Of a stretch of 64,000 nt of DNA, positions 55,428 to 64,000 are shown in pieces. Location: contig JAPTHR010000006.1 of the NCBI GenBank assembly GCA_029228645.1, positions 124,001 through 188,000 on the forward strand, read 5' to 3'. The notes under the pieces were generated by a model. That model was not told where the DNA came from, did no database searches, and was given only the letters and a program-made list of their open reading frames with translations. How positions within the stretch are numbered: the first letter of the stretch is position 1; every line of letters starts with the position of its first letter. This DNA comes from Gammaproteobacteria bacterium Milos-ODIII6. Lineage in GTDB: Bacteria; Pseudomonadota; Gammaproteobacteria; Chromatiales; Chromatiaceae. Both the position numbers and the translations under genes were made by a program.

Positions 55428-56355
55428 GTTTCTGCTGGGGCTGCTCGCCCTGCCTTTCATCCTGTGCGGCTGGGCCGGGGCCAGCGAGTCCCCCTCGGAC
55501 CTGTACGAACGGATGCGGGACGCGGTCAGGAATATCGATTACGAAGGTCGCTTTGTATACCAGGTGGGTGACCAGCTGGATGCGATGTACGTGGTGCACC
55601 GCCTGCAGAACGGCCGCTCTCTGGAGCGCCTGGTGGCGCTCGATGGAAAGCACAAGCAGGTGATCCGTGGCGCGAGTGCGGTCGCCTGCCTGGACGCACA
55701 CCAGCGTCGGATCAGCGTGCTGGGCGCGGGCTCGAGGCTGGGTGATGCCCCGGTGGCGAGCGCCGACGACCTGGGACAGGTCTACCGCTTCGAGGAAGGG
55801 GAACGCTACCGAGTCGCCGGGCGCCCGGCACGCGAACTGATCATCCGGCCACGTGACGACCTGCGCTTTGGATACCGCATCGCCCTGGACGAAGCGACCG
55901 GTCTCCCCCTGCGCACGGTCGTGCTCGACGAGAATGGCAAGGTGCACTCGCAAACGCTGTTCGTGGAGCTCAAGACCGGCAGTCTTGTGACGCCGATCGA
56001 GCGTGATCTGAGCGCGTTGCAGCTGGCGGAGATGGCCCCGTCTCCGATGGCGGCCGTGTCCCCCCCCGCTTTGCTGTCCGAGGCCCCGCTGCAGCTCGAC
56101 AAACTGCCGCCGGGTTTTCGTCCCATCCGACTCCCCGCCAGCAACCCTGAAGTCCAGCACCTGCTGCTGACCGATGGACTGGCTTCGGTGTCGCTCTACA
56201 TCGAACCGCTGCAGGGGCAGCCTTTCGAGGGCTATTCCAGTGCTGGCGCCGTCGAGATGTACGGTGCGCGGCGCGGGGATCGCCAGGTGGTGGTCGTGGG
56301 AGAGGTGCCCCGGCGTACGCTCGATTCGATTGCCCAGGTGCTGGATTCCGAATGA
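55411..56355 (+). CDS. rseB: periplasmic sigma-E regulator RseB (MucB)
   Basis: A 314-residue periplasmic protein with signal peptide (LLGLLALPFILCGWAGA). The N-terminal lipid-sensing domain has DLYERMRDAVRNIDYEGRF and RLVALDG; the C-terminal MucB domain has LPPGFRPI and HLLLTDGLASVSLYIEP. It binds RseA and protects it from cleavage until lipopolysaccharide intermediates build up. It overlaps rseA by 17 bp and rseC by 4 bp. Confidence 0.94.
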   Translation: MNRDSRFLLGLLALPFILCGWAGASESPSDLYERMRDAVRNIDYEGRFVYQVGDQLDAMYVVHRLQNGRSLERLVALDGKHKQVIRGASAVACLDAHQRRISVLGAGSRLGDAPVASADDLGQVYRFEEGERYRVAGRPARELIIRPRDDLRFGYRIALDEATGLPLRTVVLDENGKVHSQTLFVELKTGSLVTPIERDLSALQLAEMAPSPMAAVSPPALLSEAPLQLDKLPPGFRPIRLPASNPEVQHLLLTDGLASVSLYIEPLQGQPFEGYSSAGAVEMYGARRGDRQVVVVGEVPRRTLDSIAQVLDSE

Positions 56356-56855
56356 TTGAACAGCATGCGCAGGTCATCCGGGTCGAGGGTGAAGAAATCT
56401 GGATACGCACCGAGGCGCAGAGCGGTTGCCACTCCTGTGGCGCCAGGAGCGGATGCGGGAGCGCCCTGATCGCACGCTTTTTCCCACAGCGGGTTACCCA
56501 GAAACTGCCGCTTCCGCGAGACGGCACCGCGGCCACGCCCGTGCCCGGTGATCGCCTGGTGCTCGGTATCGACGAGGCCTTTCTGCAGAGGATCAGCCTG
56601 GTGCTGTACCTGCTGCCATTGTTGGGCCTCCTGTTCGGGGCAATCGCAGGCCAAATGATTCTCGGCACGGAACTCGCCGCTATCCTGTCCGGTCTATCCG
56701 GACTGGTTGTGGCGCTTTACCTCGTCAAGCAAGGGGCCGGGTGGCTGACCGGGCTGTATGCCGGCGGTGTCCGCATCCTGCGCGTCGAGCACGTCAGCCC
56801 AGGGGTCAGCCCAGGGGTCAAGCTGGATACCTTGAGGCCTCTCTCGCGAGGTTAG
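56352..56855 (+). CDS. rseC: SoxR-reducing/sigma-E regulatory protein RseC
   Basis: A 167-residue inner-membrane protein. The N-terminal Cys cluster CHSCGARSGCGSALI is characteristic, and two transmembrane helices follow (about 76-98 and 104-123). The family is linked to reduction of SoxR and to positive control of sigma-E. Near the 3' end a 12-bp unit (GTCAGCCCAGGG, about 56792-56815) is repeated in tandem, adding a VSPG repeat before the C-terminus, a small recent-looking duplication. Confidence 0.9.
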   Translation: MIEQHAQVIRVEGEEIWIRTEAQSGCHSCGARSGCGSALIARFFPQRVTQKLPLPRDGTAATPVPGDRLVLGIDEAFLQRISLVLYLLPLLGLLFGAIAGQMILGTELAAILSGLSGLVVALYLVKQGAGWLTGLYAGGVRILRVEHVSPGVSPGVKLDTLRPLSRG

Positions 56856-56877
56856 GGCATCGCGCCCATCATCCCAT

Positions 56878-56893
56878 GCAGGTCGGGACCTGC
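56878..56893. repeat. hairpin between rseC and mucD
   Basis: GCAGGTC-GG-GACCTGC, a perfect 7-bp stem with a 2-nt loop, sits 26 bp before the mucD ATG. No T-run follows. It may set the relative expression of mucD. Confidence 0.4.
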
Positions 56894-56918
56894 TCGTACA
56901 ACCAACAGGGAAACAAGC

Positions 56919-58334
56919 ATGATCGCAAGCATTCGAATCTTCTCCTATGTGGTGCTGATGGCAATCGCGGTCGGCCCCGTTCAGGCCCTCGCGCAGTTGC
57001 CGGATTTCACCCGCCTGGCGAAGGACAACAGTCCCGCGGTGGTGAACATCAGTACCCGGCAGAACGGTAACGAGGGTGGCCGGATGAAGCTCCCGCACCA
57101 GTTCAACATCCCGAACCTGCCGGAGGACAGCCCCTTCAATGACCTGTTCCGACATTTTTTCGAGGGTATGCCGGAGATGCCCGACCAGGAGTCGCGTTCC
57201 CTGGGCTCGGGTTTCGTCATCTCCGAGGACGGCTATATCCTGACCAATCACCACGTGGTGGCCGACGCGGACAGGATCGAGGTGCGCTTCAGCGACCGTC
57301 GCTTCTACGAGGCCAAGGTCATCGGCAGTGACAAGGCGAGCGACATTGCGCTGATCAAAATCGATGCCAAGGGGCTGCCCACGGTCAAGATAGGCAGCGG
57401 CAAGGACGTCGAGGTCGGTGAATGGGTGCTGGCAATCGGCTCGCCGTTCGGATTCGATCACAGTGTCACGGCCGGTATTGTGAGCGCCACGGGGCGCAGC
57501 CTGCCGAGCGAGAACTACGTGCCCTTCATCCAGACGGACGTTGCCATCAATCCAGGTAACTCCGGCGGCCCCCTGATCGACTTGAACGGCCAGGTGATTG
57601 GCGTGAATTCGCAGATCTACAGCCGAACCGGCGGCTTCATGGGACTCTCGTTCGCCATACCGATCGAGCTCGCGATGAACGTGGCCAAACAACTCAGGGA
57701 ATCCGGTCGGGTCGCGCGGGGCTATCTCGGTGTCCTGATACAGGACGTCGATCGCAACCTCGCGGAATCCTTCGGTCTCGAGCAGCCGCATGGGGCGCTG
57801 GTGTCGGAAGTCATGAGCGGCACGCCTGCGGAAGCGGCCGGGCTGAAGCCCGGGGACATCATCGAGCGTTTCAACGGCGAATACATTTACCGCTCCAGCG
57901 AGTTGCCCCCGATGGTCGGTTCGAGCGTGGTCGGGGGAGACGCGGTCCTGGATATCATCCGCAACGGTCGAAACCAGAAGCTCAAGGTGCTGATCGCCCA
58001 ATTGCCGGAAGGGGGCAGCCAAACCCCGGCGCCCAGCAGGATGGTAGACCCGGATCTGATCGAGAAACTGGGTGTGACCGTAAGCGACCTGACGCCGAAA
58101 GCCCGCGAGGTGTCCAAGCTGGCCAAGGGTGGGGCGCTGCTTACTCGTGTCGATGCGGGTCTGGGCAACGAAGCCGGCCTGGAGCGTGGCGACGTCATAA
58201 AGATGTTCAATCGCACCGAGGTCCTGGGTGCTGAGCACCTCAAGGAACTGGTGGCAGCGGCCGGGGGAACGGTTTCGGCCTTGGTCCTGCGCGAGGGGCA
58301 GCCGCTGTTCGTGGCCATCCGGCTGGATGGCTGA
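56919..58334 (+). CDS. mucD: periplasmic serine protease MucD/DegP type
   Basis: A 471-residue HtrA protease/chaperone clearing misfolded envelope proteins. Signal peptide to about residue 26 (ALA-QLP). The catalytic triad is His112 (YILTNHHVV), Asp142 (ASDIALIKID) and Ser215 (NPGNSGGPLI). Two PDZ domains follow (about 265-355 and 375-465). It closes the sigma-E operon, 63 bp after rseC. It overlaps the next gene by 8 bp. Confidence 0.96.
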   Translation: MIASIRIFSYVVLMAIAVGPVQALAQLPDFTRLAKDNSPAVVNISTRQNGNEGGRMKLPHQFNIPNLPEDSPFNDLFRHFFEGMPEMPDQESRSLGSGFVISEDGYILTNHHVVADADRIEVRFSDRRFYEAKVIGSDKASDIALIKIDAKGLPTVKIGSGKDVEVGEWVLAIGSPFGFDHSVTAGIVSATGRSLPSENYVPFIQTDVAINPGNSGGPLIDLNGQVIGVNSQIYSRTGGFMGLSFAIPIELAMNVAKQLRESGRVARGYLGVLIQDVDRNLAESFGLEQPHGALVSEVMSGTPAEAAGLKPGDIIERFNGEYIYRSSELPPMVGSSVVGGDAVLDIIRNGRNQKLKVLIAQLPEGGSQTPAPSRMVDPDLIEKLGVTVSDLTPKAREVSKLAKGGALLTRVDAGLGNEAGLERGDVIKMFNRTEVLGAEHLKELVAAAGGTVSALVLREGQPLFVAIRLDG

Positions 58335-58584
58335 GACCGAGGTCCTGTTCTACTACCGCGAGGGCTGCCATCTCTGTGAGGAGATGGCAGCCCGCCTTTT
58401 TTCCGAATGGCCACAGCTAGCCGGGCAGATGCACTGGCGTGATGTCGACACCCGCGACGAGTGGCGAGAGCGCTTTGGAGCGACGGTGCCCGTGCTGATG
58501 GCGGGTGGCGAGGTGCTCAGCGAGTATTTTCTCGACCCCAGCCGAATACGCGCGCATTTCGGACCCCCTGCGAATCCGATATAA
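58327..58584 (+). CDS. glutaredoxin-family (DUF836) protein
   Basis: An 85-residue thioredoxin-fold protein. [14 protein letters not shown] carries a CxxC pair (Cys-His-Leu-Cys), and the cis-Pro is in [13 protein letters not shown]. Its substrate is unknown; location after mucD suggests a role in thiol homeostasis during envelope stress. The start ATG (58327) overlaps the mucD stop by 8 bp. A perfect TATAAT overlaps its stop codon. Confidence 0.85.
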   Translation: MAETEVLFYYREGCHLCEEMAARLFSEWPQLAGQMHWRDVDTRDEWRERFGATVPVLMAGGEVLSEYFLDPSRIRAHFGPPANPI

Positions 58585-58585
58585 T
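58580..58585 (+). promoter_or_regulatory. perfect -10 hexamer ahead of the lepA leader
   Basis: TATAAT overlaps the TAA stop of the glutaredoxin-like gene. The best -35, TTCGGA at 58558-58563 with a 16-bp spacer, is poor. Transcripts starting near 58592 would pass the terminator at 58616-58643 before reaching lepA. Confidence 0.4.
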
Positions 58586-58615
58586 CGCGCGCGTCTCGTA
58601 AATCAGCGCTCCCGC

Positions 58616-58643
58616 GCGGAATCCCCCTGGGATTCCGCTTTTT
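58616..58643 (+). terminator. rho-independent terminator upstream of lepA
   Basis: GCGGAATCCC (58616-58625) and GGGATTCCGC (58629-58638) form a perfect 10-bp stem with a 3-nt loop, followed by five T (58639-58643). It ends the rpoE-mucD transcript and may also attenuate any transcript entering lepA, whose ATG is 42 bp further on. Confidence 0.85.
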
Positions 58644-58684
58644 CATTGTCTGCGGTTCAAACCGAAGACCTTTGCTTGGTGTTT

Positions 58685-60490
58685 ATGGCCGACCTCAGTC
58701 ACATCCGCAACTTCTCCATCATCGCGCACATCGATCACGGCAAGTCGACCATCGCTGACCGCTTCATTCAGGTATGCGGTGGCTTGGCTGAGCGCGAGAT
58801 GGAGGCCCAGGTGCTCGATTCCATGGATATCGAGAGAGAACGGGGTATCACCATCAAGGCGCAGTCGGTCACCCTCGACTACATTGCGAAAAATGGTGAG
58901 ACCTACCAGCTCAACTTCATCGATACGCCGGGGCATGTCGACTTTTCCTACGAAGTGTCGCGCTCGCTGGCAGCCTGTGAGGGCGCGCTGCTGGTGGTGG
59001 ATGCGGCCCAGGGTGTGGAAGCGCAGAGCGTGGCCAACTGCTATACCGCGATCGAACAGGGGCTCGAAGTCCTGCCGGTGCTCAACAAGATTGACCTGCC
59101 CTCGGCCGAACCCGAGCGTGTCATCGCCGAGATCGAAGAGATCATCGGAATCGAGGCCGCGGATGCACTGCGTGTCAGCGCCAAGACCGGCCTGGGCATA
59201 CCGGACCTCCTCGAGGCACTGGTGGAACATATCCCTCCACCGGCCGGGGAGCGGGATGCGCCGCTGCAGGCCCTGATCATCGATTCCTGGTTCGACTCCT
59301 ACGTGGGCGTGATATCGCTCATCCGGGTGGTCAACGGTGAAATCCGCCCCAAGGACAAGTTGTACGTGATGTCGACCGGACGCACCTTCCAGGTGGAGAA
59401 GGTCGGCGTTTTCACGCCCAAGCGACACGACAAGAAGCTGCTCGGCACCGGTGAGGTGGGTTTCGTCATCGCCGGCATCAAGGACATCGACGGCGCGCCG
59501 GTCGGCGATACCATCACCCTCGCGGATCGGCGTGCGCAAACCCCGCTGCCGGGGTTCCTGGAGATGCGCCCACGGGTTTTCGCCGGTCTCTACCCGGTCA
59601 GCTCGGACGACTACGAGTCCTTTCGCGAGGCGCTGCAAAAGCTCAAGTTGAACGACTCCGCCCTGCATTACGAGCCCGAGACCTCGCAGGCGCTCGGCTT
59701 CGGTTTCCGCTGCGGGTTTCTTGGCATGCTGCACATGGAGATCGTGCAGGAACGCCTCGAGCGCGAGTACGATCTCGACCTGATCACGACCGCCCCGACC
59801 GTCATTTACGAGGTCGAACTGAACGACGGCGAGGTGATCCAGATCGACAACCCGGCGGCGTTACCGGATCCGAGCCATATCAACGAGATTCGCGAACCGA
59901 TCATCGAGGCCCATATCCTGGTGCCGCAGGACCATCTCGGCAACGTCATCAACCTGTGCGTGGAAAAGCGCGGCCTGCAGAAAAACATGCAGTATCTCGG
60001 CGGGCAGGTGCAACTGACCTACGAGTTGCCCATGAACGAGGTCGTGCTCGATTTCTTTGACCGACTCAAGTCGGTGAGCCGCGGGTATGCCTCGTTCGAG
60101 TACGAGTTCAAGCGCTTCCAGATGGCGCGCCTGGTCAAGCTCGACATCCTGATCAACGGGGAGCGGGTGGACGCCCTGTCCCTGATCGTGCATCGCGAAA
60201 ATGCCGAATCCCGCGGGCGGGAACTGACCGACCGGATGAAAGAGATCATCCCGCGGCAGATGTTCGAGGTCGCGATCCAGGCCGCCATCGGCAGCAAGAT
60301 CATTGCCCGCTCGACGGTCAAGGCCCTGCGCAAGAACGTGACCGCAAAATGTTACGGTGGTGACGCCACCCGTAAACGCAAGCTGCTGGAGAAGCAGAAA
60401 GCGGGCAAGAAGCGGATGAAGCAGGTCGGCAGGGTGGAGATTCCGCAGGAAGCCTTCCTCGCGGTTCTGCACGTCGGTAAAGACAAGTAA
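58685..60490 (+). CDS. lepA: elongation factor 4 (LepA)
   Basis: A 601-residue ribosome-associated GTPase that back-translocates or aids initiation under stress. G1 is [10 protein letters not shown]3 is [13 protein letters not shown]4 is [10 protein letters not shown]; the EF-G-like domains II, III and V follow and the LepA-specific C-terminal domain has [29 protein letters not shown]-type basic residues (here starting [10 protein letters not shown]). The ATG at 58685 begins [12 protein letters not shown]. It lies just upstream of lepB, as usual. Confidence 0.97.
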   Translation: MADLSHIRNFSIIAHIDHGKSTIADRFIQVCGGLAEREMEAQVLDSMDIERERGITIKAQSVTLDYIAKNGETYQLNFIDTPGHVDFSYEVSRSLAACEGALLVVDAAQGVEAQSVANCYTAIEQGLEVLPVLNKIDLPSAEPERVIAEIEEIIGIEAADALRVSAKTGLGIPDLLEALVEHIPPPAGERDAPLQALIIDSWFDSYVGVISLIRVVNGEIRPKDKLYVMSTGRTFQVEKVGVFTPKRHDKKLLGTGEVGFVIAGIKDIDGAPVGDTITLADRRAQTPLPGFLEMRPRVFAGLYPVSSDDYESFREALQKLKLNDSALHYEPETSQALGFGFRCGFLGMLHMEIVQERLEREYDLDLITTAPTVIYEVELNDGEVIQIDNPAALPDPSHINEIREPIIEAHILVPQDHLGNVINLCVEKRGLQKNMQYLGGQVQLTYELPMNEVVLDFFDRLKSVSRGYASFEYEFKRFQMARLVKLDILINGERVDALSLIVHRENAESRGRELTDRMKEIIPRQMFEVAIQAAIGSKIIARSTVKALRKNVTAKCYGGDATRKRKLLEKQKAGKKRMKQVGRVEIPQEAFLAVLHVGKDK

Positions 60491-60526
60491 GCAGCCGGGT
60501 GCGGGACACCCAGGGATTATTGACAC

Positions 60527-61369
60527 ATGAGCACCATGATAGTGATCGCCTTCTTCGGCGCCCTGGCCTGGATCATCTTCCAGTTCGGGATAGAACCGGC
60601 TTTGGCGGCAGGCACGGTGATCAGTGGCGTGACCTGGCTGCTCTATCGTCTGGTCAAGGGCAAGAAGAAGATCTCGGAGCTTCCCCTGCACATCGAGTAT
60701 GCCCGTTCGTTTTTCCCTATTTTCCTGATCGTATTGCTCCTTCGGGGGTTCCTCGCGGAGCCTTTCCGGATTCCATCCGGTTCCATGATGCCGACCCTGC
60801 TGGTGGGCGATTTCATCCTGGTGAACAAGTTCACCTATGGCCTGCGCATGCCGGTGACCAAGACCAAGTTGATGGAACTGAACGAGCCGGAGCGCGGCGA
60901 TATCGTGGTGTTCCGCTGGCCGGTGAATCCGAAGCTCGACTACATCAAGCGCCTGGTCGGCCTCCCGGGTGACCGGATCGCTTACCGCAACAAGACTTTG
61001 TACCTGAACGGCGAGCCGGTCCCGGTGCAGGCGGTCGGGGCGTACACGCCAGTGGGTTCGGGCGCGCGTGCGCTTGGCTCGATCGAGGGTGAGGAGGATC
61101 TGGGCGGGGTGGTGCATCCCGTGCTGGTCAATCCGCTCGCTCCGGATTTCAGTCCCTCCTGCACCTTCCTCGCGAATCGCGAGGTGGTGGTGCCGGAAGG
61201 GCACTACCTCATGGTCGGGGACAACCGCGACGATAGCAACGATGGCCGCTGCTGGGGCTTTGTGCCGGAAGCAAACCTGGTCGGCAAGGCCTTCTTCATC
61301 TGGTTCAGCCTGGACTGGAAACGTTCGGGTTTCATTGCCTGGGACCGTATCGGTCAGGTCGTGGATTGA
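60527..61369 (+). CDS. lepB: signal peptidase I
   Basis: A 280-residue inner-membrane protease removing Sec and Tat signal peptides. Two N-terminal membrane segments (about 3-40 and 60-76). The Ser-Lys dyad is Ser86 in IPSGSMMPTLL and Lys141 in DYIKRLVGLPGD. GDNRDDSNDGRCWGFVP is the family box E. Standard length for a gammaproteobacterial LepB. Confidence 0.96.
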   Translation: MSTMIVIAFFGALAWIIFQFGIEPALAAGTVISGVTWLLYRLVKGKKKISELPLHIEYARSFFPIFLIVLLLRGFLAEPFRIPSGSMMPTLLVGDFILVNKFTYGLRMPVTKTKLMELNEPERGDIVVFRWPVNPKLDYIKRLVGLPGDRIAYRNKTLYLNGEPVPVQAVGAYTPVGSGARALGSIEGEEDLGGVVHPVLVNPLAPDFSPSCTFLANREVVVPEGHYLMVGDNRDDSNDGRCWGFVPEANLVGKAFFIWFSLDWKRSGFIAWDRIGQVVD

Positions 61370-61433
61370 TTCCTCCCGGCAAGCACGAAAAAATGCTGTC
61401 CTGAGATTCGATCCTTTCACTAAGGGGGTTCAT

Positions 61434-61823
61434 ATGGCCTTGTCATCGCATTTACCCGCCCGCCAGCAGGGCATGAGCATGCTGTCTGCCCTGGTGGCGC
61501 TATCGCTTGGAATTTTTGTTGTCCTGATAGGGATCAAGATGATCCCGGTATACATGGAGAACCTGTCGGTTGGCGAGGTCCTCGAGTCGGTATCCCAGGA
61601 CACCCGCTCGCGGGCCATGTCGCGCGCGCAACTCCGGGATAACATCATGCGTCGCCTGAATATCAACGGTGTACGTGACCTGCCCAAAGAGGAGATCGAG
61701 TTCGAGCGCGTCCGCCAAGGCCTCGAGATCGTTATCGATTACGAGGTGAGAAAGCCGATCGCAGGCAACGTGTCTGTGGTCATGGCATTCAAAGAATCCG
61801 TTGTTATCCCACGAAATGATTGA
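61434..61823 (+). CDS. DUF4845 small membrane protein
   Basis: A 129-residue protein regularly found between lepB and rnc. One hydrophobic segment (about 12-38, SMLSALVALSLGIFVVLIGIK, split by charged ends) resembles a pseudopilin-like N-terminus, then a soluble domain with IPVYMENLSVGEVLES. Function unknown. It overlaps rnc by 8 bp (61816-61823). Confidence 0.85.
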   Translation: MALSSHLPARQQGMSMLSALVALSLGIFVVLIGIKMIPVYMENLSVGEVLESVSQDTRSRAMSRAQLRDNIMRRLNINGVRDLPKEEIEFERVRQGLEIVIDYEVRKPIAGNVSVVMAFKESVVIPRND

Positions 61824-62499
61824 GCGCCTGCAAAGGCGTCTCGGCTATGATTTCAGGGATCCACAAATTCTGATGACCGCGCTGACGCATCGAAGCGCCG
61901 GTCCGGAGCATAATGAACGTTTGGAATTTCTGGGTGACGCCATCCTGGGTTTCGAAACCGCCGATCTCCTGTTCCACGACGACAACCTGGCTAACGAGGG
62001 CCAGCTGAGCCGCGTGCGCGCTCATCTGGTGAAACGCGAGACCCTGGCGGGAATCGCGCGTGAGCTGGAACTCGGCCAGATACTTCGACTCGGTCCCGGC
62101 GAATTGCGCAGTGGGGGGCAGAACCGGGACTCCATCCTGGCGGACGCCATCGAGGCGATCATCGCGGCGGTCTACCTCGACGGCGGGATCGAGAAGGCGC
62201 GCGCCCTGGTGCGGCATCTGCTCGGGGATCGACTGGCGGACCCGGGTAAAAAATTGCACCGCAAGGATGCCAAGACCCGTCTCCAGGAATATTTGCAGGC
62301 GCAAAAACTGCCGCTCCCGACGTATCAGGTGGAACAGGTCGAAGGGGAGCCGCATCGCCAGGCGTTCACCGTCGGCTGCCAGGTGGAGTCGCTCGAGCTG
62401 CACGTCGAGGGGCGTGGCAGCAGTCGCCGCCGGGCAGAGCAGAATGCCGCCAGGGCGATGCTGGAAGCCCTGGCGGAAGCCGAGACGGGCGGGGACTGA
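61816..62499 (+). CDS. rnc: ribonuclease III
   Basis: A 227-residue double-strand-specific RNase processing rRNA and mRNA. The catalytic signature ERLEFLGDAILGF and the second Asp/Glu site in DSILADAIEAIIAAVYLDGG are present; the C-terminal dsRNA-binding domain starts at about residue 155 and ends with SRRRAEQNAARAML. The start is uncertain: a TTG at 61801 would add five residues; the ATG at 61816 is preferred. Confidence 0.95.
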   Translation: MIERLQRRLGYDFRDPQILMTALTHRSAGPEHNERLEFLGDAILGFETADLLFHDDNLANEGQLSRVRAHLVKRETLAGIARELELGQILRLGPGELRSGGQNRDSILADAIEAIIAAVYLDGGIEKARALVRHLLGDRLADPGKKLHRKDAKTRLQEYLQAQKLPLPTYQVEQVEGEPHRQAFTVGCQVESLELHVEGRGSSRRRAEQNAARAMLEALAEAETGGD

Positions 62500-62502
62500 G
62501 GC

Positions 62503-63384
62503 ATGCGCGCCGGATACGTCGCCCTGATTGGCAGACCCAACGTTGGCAAGTCGACCCTGCTGAATCGCCTGCTCGGTCAGAAGATGGCGATCACCTCGCA
62601 CAAACCACAGACCACCCGCCATCGCATCCTCGCCGTGCTGACCGGGGAACAGGGCCAAATCGTCTACATCGACACGCCGGGCATTCACCAGCGCGGCGAG
62701 AAAGCCATGAACCGCTATCTCAACCGGACCGCGCACACGACCCTGTTGGACGTGGATCTCGCGGTATTCGTTTGCCAGGCGCTGGCGTGGCAGGCGGAAG
62801 ACGACAAGGTACTGAATGCCATCCGGCAGGCGGGCGTGCCAGCGATCGCCGCGGTCAACAAGATCGATACGGTACAGCCGCGTGAGCGCCTGCTGCCTTT
62901 CCTGGCACAACTCGGACAGCGATACGACTTTCGCGAGATCGTGCCGATCTCGGCGAAAGATGGCACCCAGGTGGACGATCTCAACCGCCTGGTGCTTCAC
63001 CATCTGCCGCAAGGCGAGCTGATCTTTCCCGAGGATCAGGTCACGGACCGTCCGGAGCGTTTCTTCGCCGCCGAGATACTGCGTGAACAGATCATTCGCC
63101 GTTACCATCGCGAGTTGCCGTACGCAGTCACGGTGGAGATCGAACGCTTCGAGGAGGAACCGGGCCGCTACGTGATTGGTGCGGTCATCTGGGTCGAACG
63201 TGAAGGGCAGCGCGCGATATTGCTTGGCCACGAGGGCAAGGCGATGAAGGAGGCGGCTTCCGCAGCGCGCCGCAACATGGTCGAGTTTTTCGACACGCGC
63301 GTGCATCTCGACGTCTGGATCAAGGTCAAGAAGAGCTGGTCGAGCGACGAGGCCAGCCTGGCGCAACTGGGCTATTCGGAGTAG
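62503..63384 (+). CDS. era: GTPase Era
   Basis: A 293-residue GTPase for 30S ribosomal subunit maturation. G1 is GRPNVGKSTLLN, switch TSHKPQTTRHRI, G3 DTPGIHQRGE, G4 NKIDTVQPRE; the C-terminal KH domain has REQIIRRYHRELPYA-type residues and a final LGYSE. It lies 3 bp after rnc, the classic rnc-era order. Confidence 0.97.
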   Translation: MRAGYVALIGRPNVGKSTLLNRLLGQKMAITSHKPQTTRHRILAVLTGEQGQIVYIDTPGIHQRGEKAMNRYLNRTAHTTLLDVDLAVFVCQALAWQAEDDKVLNAIRQAGVPAIAAVNKIDTVQPRERLLPFLAQLGQRYDFREIVPISAKDGTQVDDLNRLVLHHLPQGELIFPEDQVTDRPERFFAAEILREQIIRRYHRELPYAVTVEIERFEEEPGRYVIGAVIWVEREGQRAILLGHEGKAMKEAASAARRNMVEFFDTRVHLDVWIKVKKSWSSDEASLAQLGYSE

Positions 63385-63399
63385 CCCAGGCAGAAGCCC

Positions 63400-64000
63400 A
63401 TGCAGGAGCACACGCTGCAACCGGCCTACGTGTTGCATGTCCGCCGTTTTCGCGAAACCAGCCTGGTGGTCGAACTGCTCGGCGCCAGCCAGGGGCGTTG
63501 CGCGGCACTGGCCAAGGGGGCCCTGGGTTCGCGGCGCGCCTGGGGCAACCAGCTGCAACCCTTCACGCCGCTGCTGCTGGCCTGGCGGGGTCGCGGCGAG
63601 CTGCCCTTGCTGACCGCTTGCGAGACCGCGGCTCCGGCACACAGGCTCAACGACAGGGCGCTCTATTGCGGTCTGTATGTCAACGAGCTGATCCTGCGCC
63701 TGTGCGAGCGTGACGATCCGCACAGCGGCCTGTTCCCGACCTACGTCGGCTGCATCGATGCGCTCGCCAGTGTGTCGCCCGAGAATGCCGCGCTCGAGCC
63801 CGTCCTGCGCGCGTTCGAACTGGACCTCCTGGACGAACTCGGCCTCGGTATGCAGCTGCGGCTTGACCAGGACGGTGAACCGATAGACCCGGGGCGGCGT
63901 TATGATTACCTACCGGATCAGGGCGCGGTGTTGCTGCGCGACGCGCGCGGGGGTTTCAGTGGGGGTACTCTTCTGGGGCTCGCGGATGGCGGTCTCGAAG
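63400..64000 (+). CDS. recO: DNA repair protein RecO, 3' end beyond the window
   Basis: About 200 residues are visible. The N-terminal OB-fold has AYVLHVRRFRETSLVVELLG and a later LQPFTPLLLAWRG; the YCGLYVNELILRLCERDD helix is typical of RecO. It loads RecA in the RecFOR pathway. The ATG is at 63400, 15 bp after era, in the usual era-recO order. Roughly 40 residues are missing. Confidence 0.93.
   Translation, partial: MQEHTLQPAYVLHVRRFRETSLVVELLGASQGRCAALAKGALGSRRAWGNQLQPFTPLLLAWRGRGELPLLTACETAAPAHRLNDRALYCGLYVNELILRLCERDDPHSGLFPTYVGCIDALASVSPENAALEPVLRAFELDLLDELGLGMQLRLDQDGEPIDPGRRYDYLPDQGAVLLRDARGGFSGGTLLGLADGGLE

Noticed and set aside
61804-63723. 639-codon open frame antisense to rnc, era and recO
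   Set aside because: High GC keeps the complementary frame open. It has no family motif and lies exactly opposite three certain genes. The same applies to long antisense frames opposite fabF, lepA, lepB and mucD.

Overview
The window looks like part of a moderately GC-rich gammaproteobacterial chromosome. The evidence is the conserved gene order yceD-rpmF-plsX-fabHDG-acpP-fabF-pabC-mltG-tmk-holB-pilZ-tatD, the block rpoE-rseABC-mucD followed by lepA-lepB-rnc-era-recO, a group II truncated haemoglobin, glutamyl-Q tRNA(Asp) synthetase, and the Na+-pumping oxaloacetate decarboxylase genes oadGAB. A cbbY-like phosphatase, a PEP-CTERM protein and a set of surface/signalling genes that I mostly associate with cyanobacteria and sulphur-oxidising gammaproteobacteria make a Chromatiales/Thiotrichales-like organism plausible. 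That placement is inference.

Layout. 1-2396: UDP-sugar genes (ugd, cut by the window edge, divergent from galE) and tRNA-Leu(UAA). 2397-7512: an AT-richer accessory stretch holding a PEP-CTERM exoprotein with a possible sigma-54 promoter, a cytochrome P450, a GNAT acetyltransferase, a dense array of hairpins, and an ATP-grasp ligase. 7579-27656: a large accessory locus. Its leftward part holds a glutaminase-STAS-CNB fusion, a SulP transporter-STAS-CNB fusion, an HD hydrolase, a 167-bp MITE-like element, a DUF928 protein and a CHASE2 class III nucleotide cyclase. Its rightward part holds a two-partner secretion exoprotein, its TpsB porin, an exported TPR-CHAT protease and an RND/MMPL transporter with a CNB domain. 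It ends with a convergent phosphodiesterase-like HD protein. 27870-33868: a leftward, largely overlapping operon of gluQ, truncated haemoglobin, TonB-dependent receptor, YfiR-like protein and CHASE8-type hybrid histidine kinase. 34040-40867: cbbY-like, aminotransferase, cysZ, maf/yceF and oadGAB. 40977-51871: the ribosome/fatty-acid/DNA-replication housekeeping block. 51916-64000: ygfX-like, nadB, the envelope-stress operon rpoE-rseABC-mucD, a glutaredoxin-like gene, then lepA-lepB-DUF4845-rnc-era and the start of recO.

The most interesting part is 7579-27656. One enzyme that could make a cyclic nucleotide (CHASE2 cyclase), one that could destroy it (class-I-PDE-like HD protein), and three different effector proteins carrying C-terminal cyclic-nucleotide-binding (CNB) domains lie within 20 kb. 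All three CNB domains keep the phosphate-cassette Glu and Arg with identical spacing. The locus is interleaved with a two-partner secretion system and an exported CHAT protease. I propose a self-contained cyclic-nucleotide circuit that gates transport, glutamine hydrolysis and surface-protein export. The domain calls rest on visible motifs; the circuit is inference.

All coordinates come from reading the sequence by eye. No database search was run.
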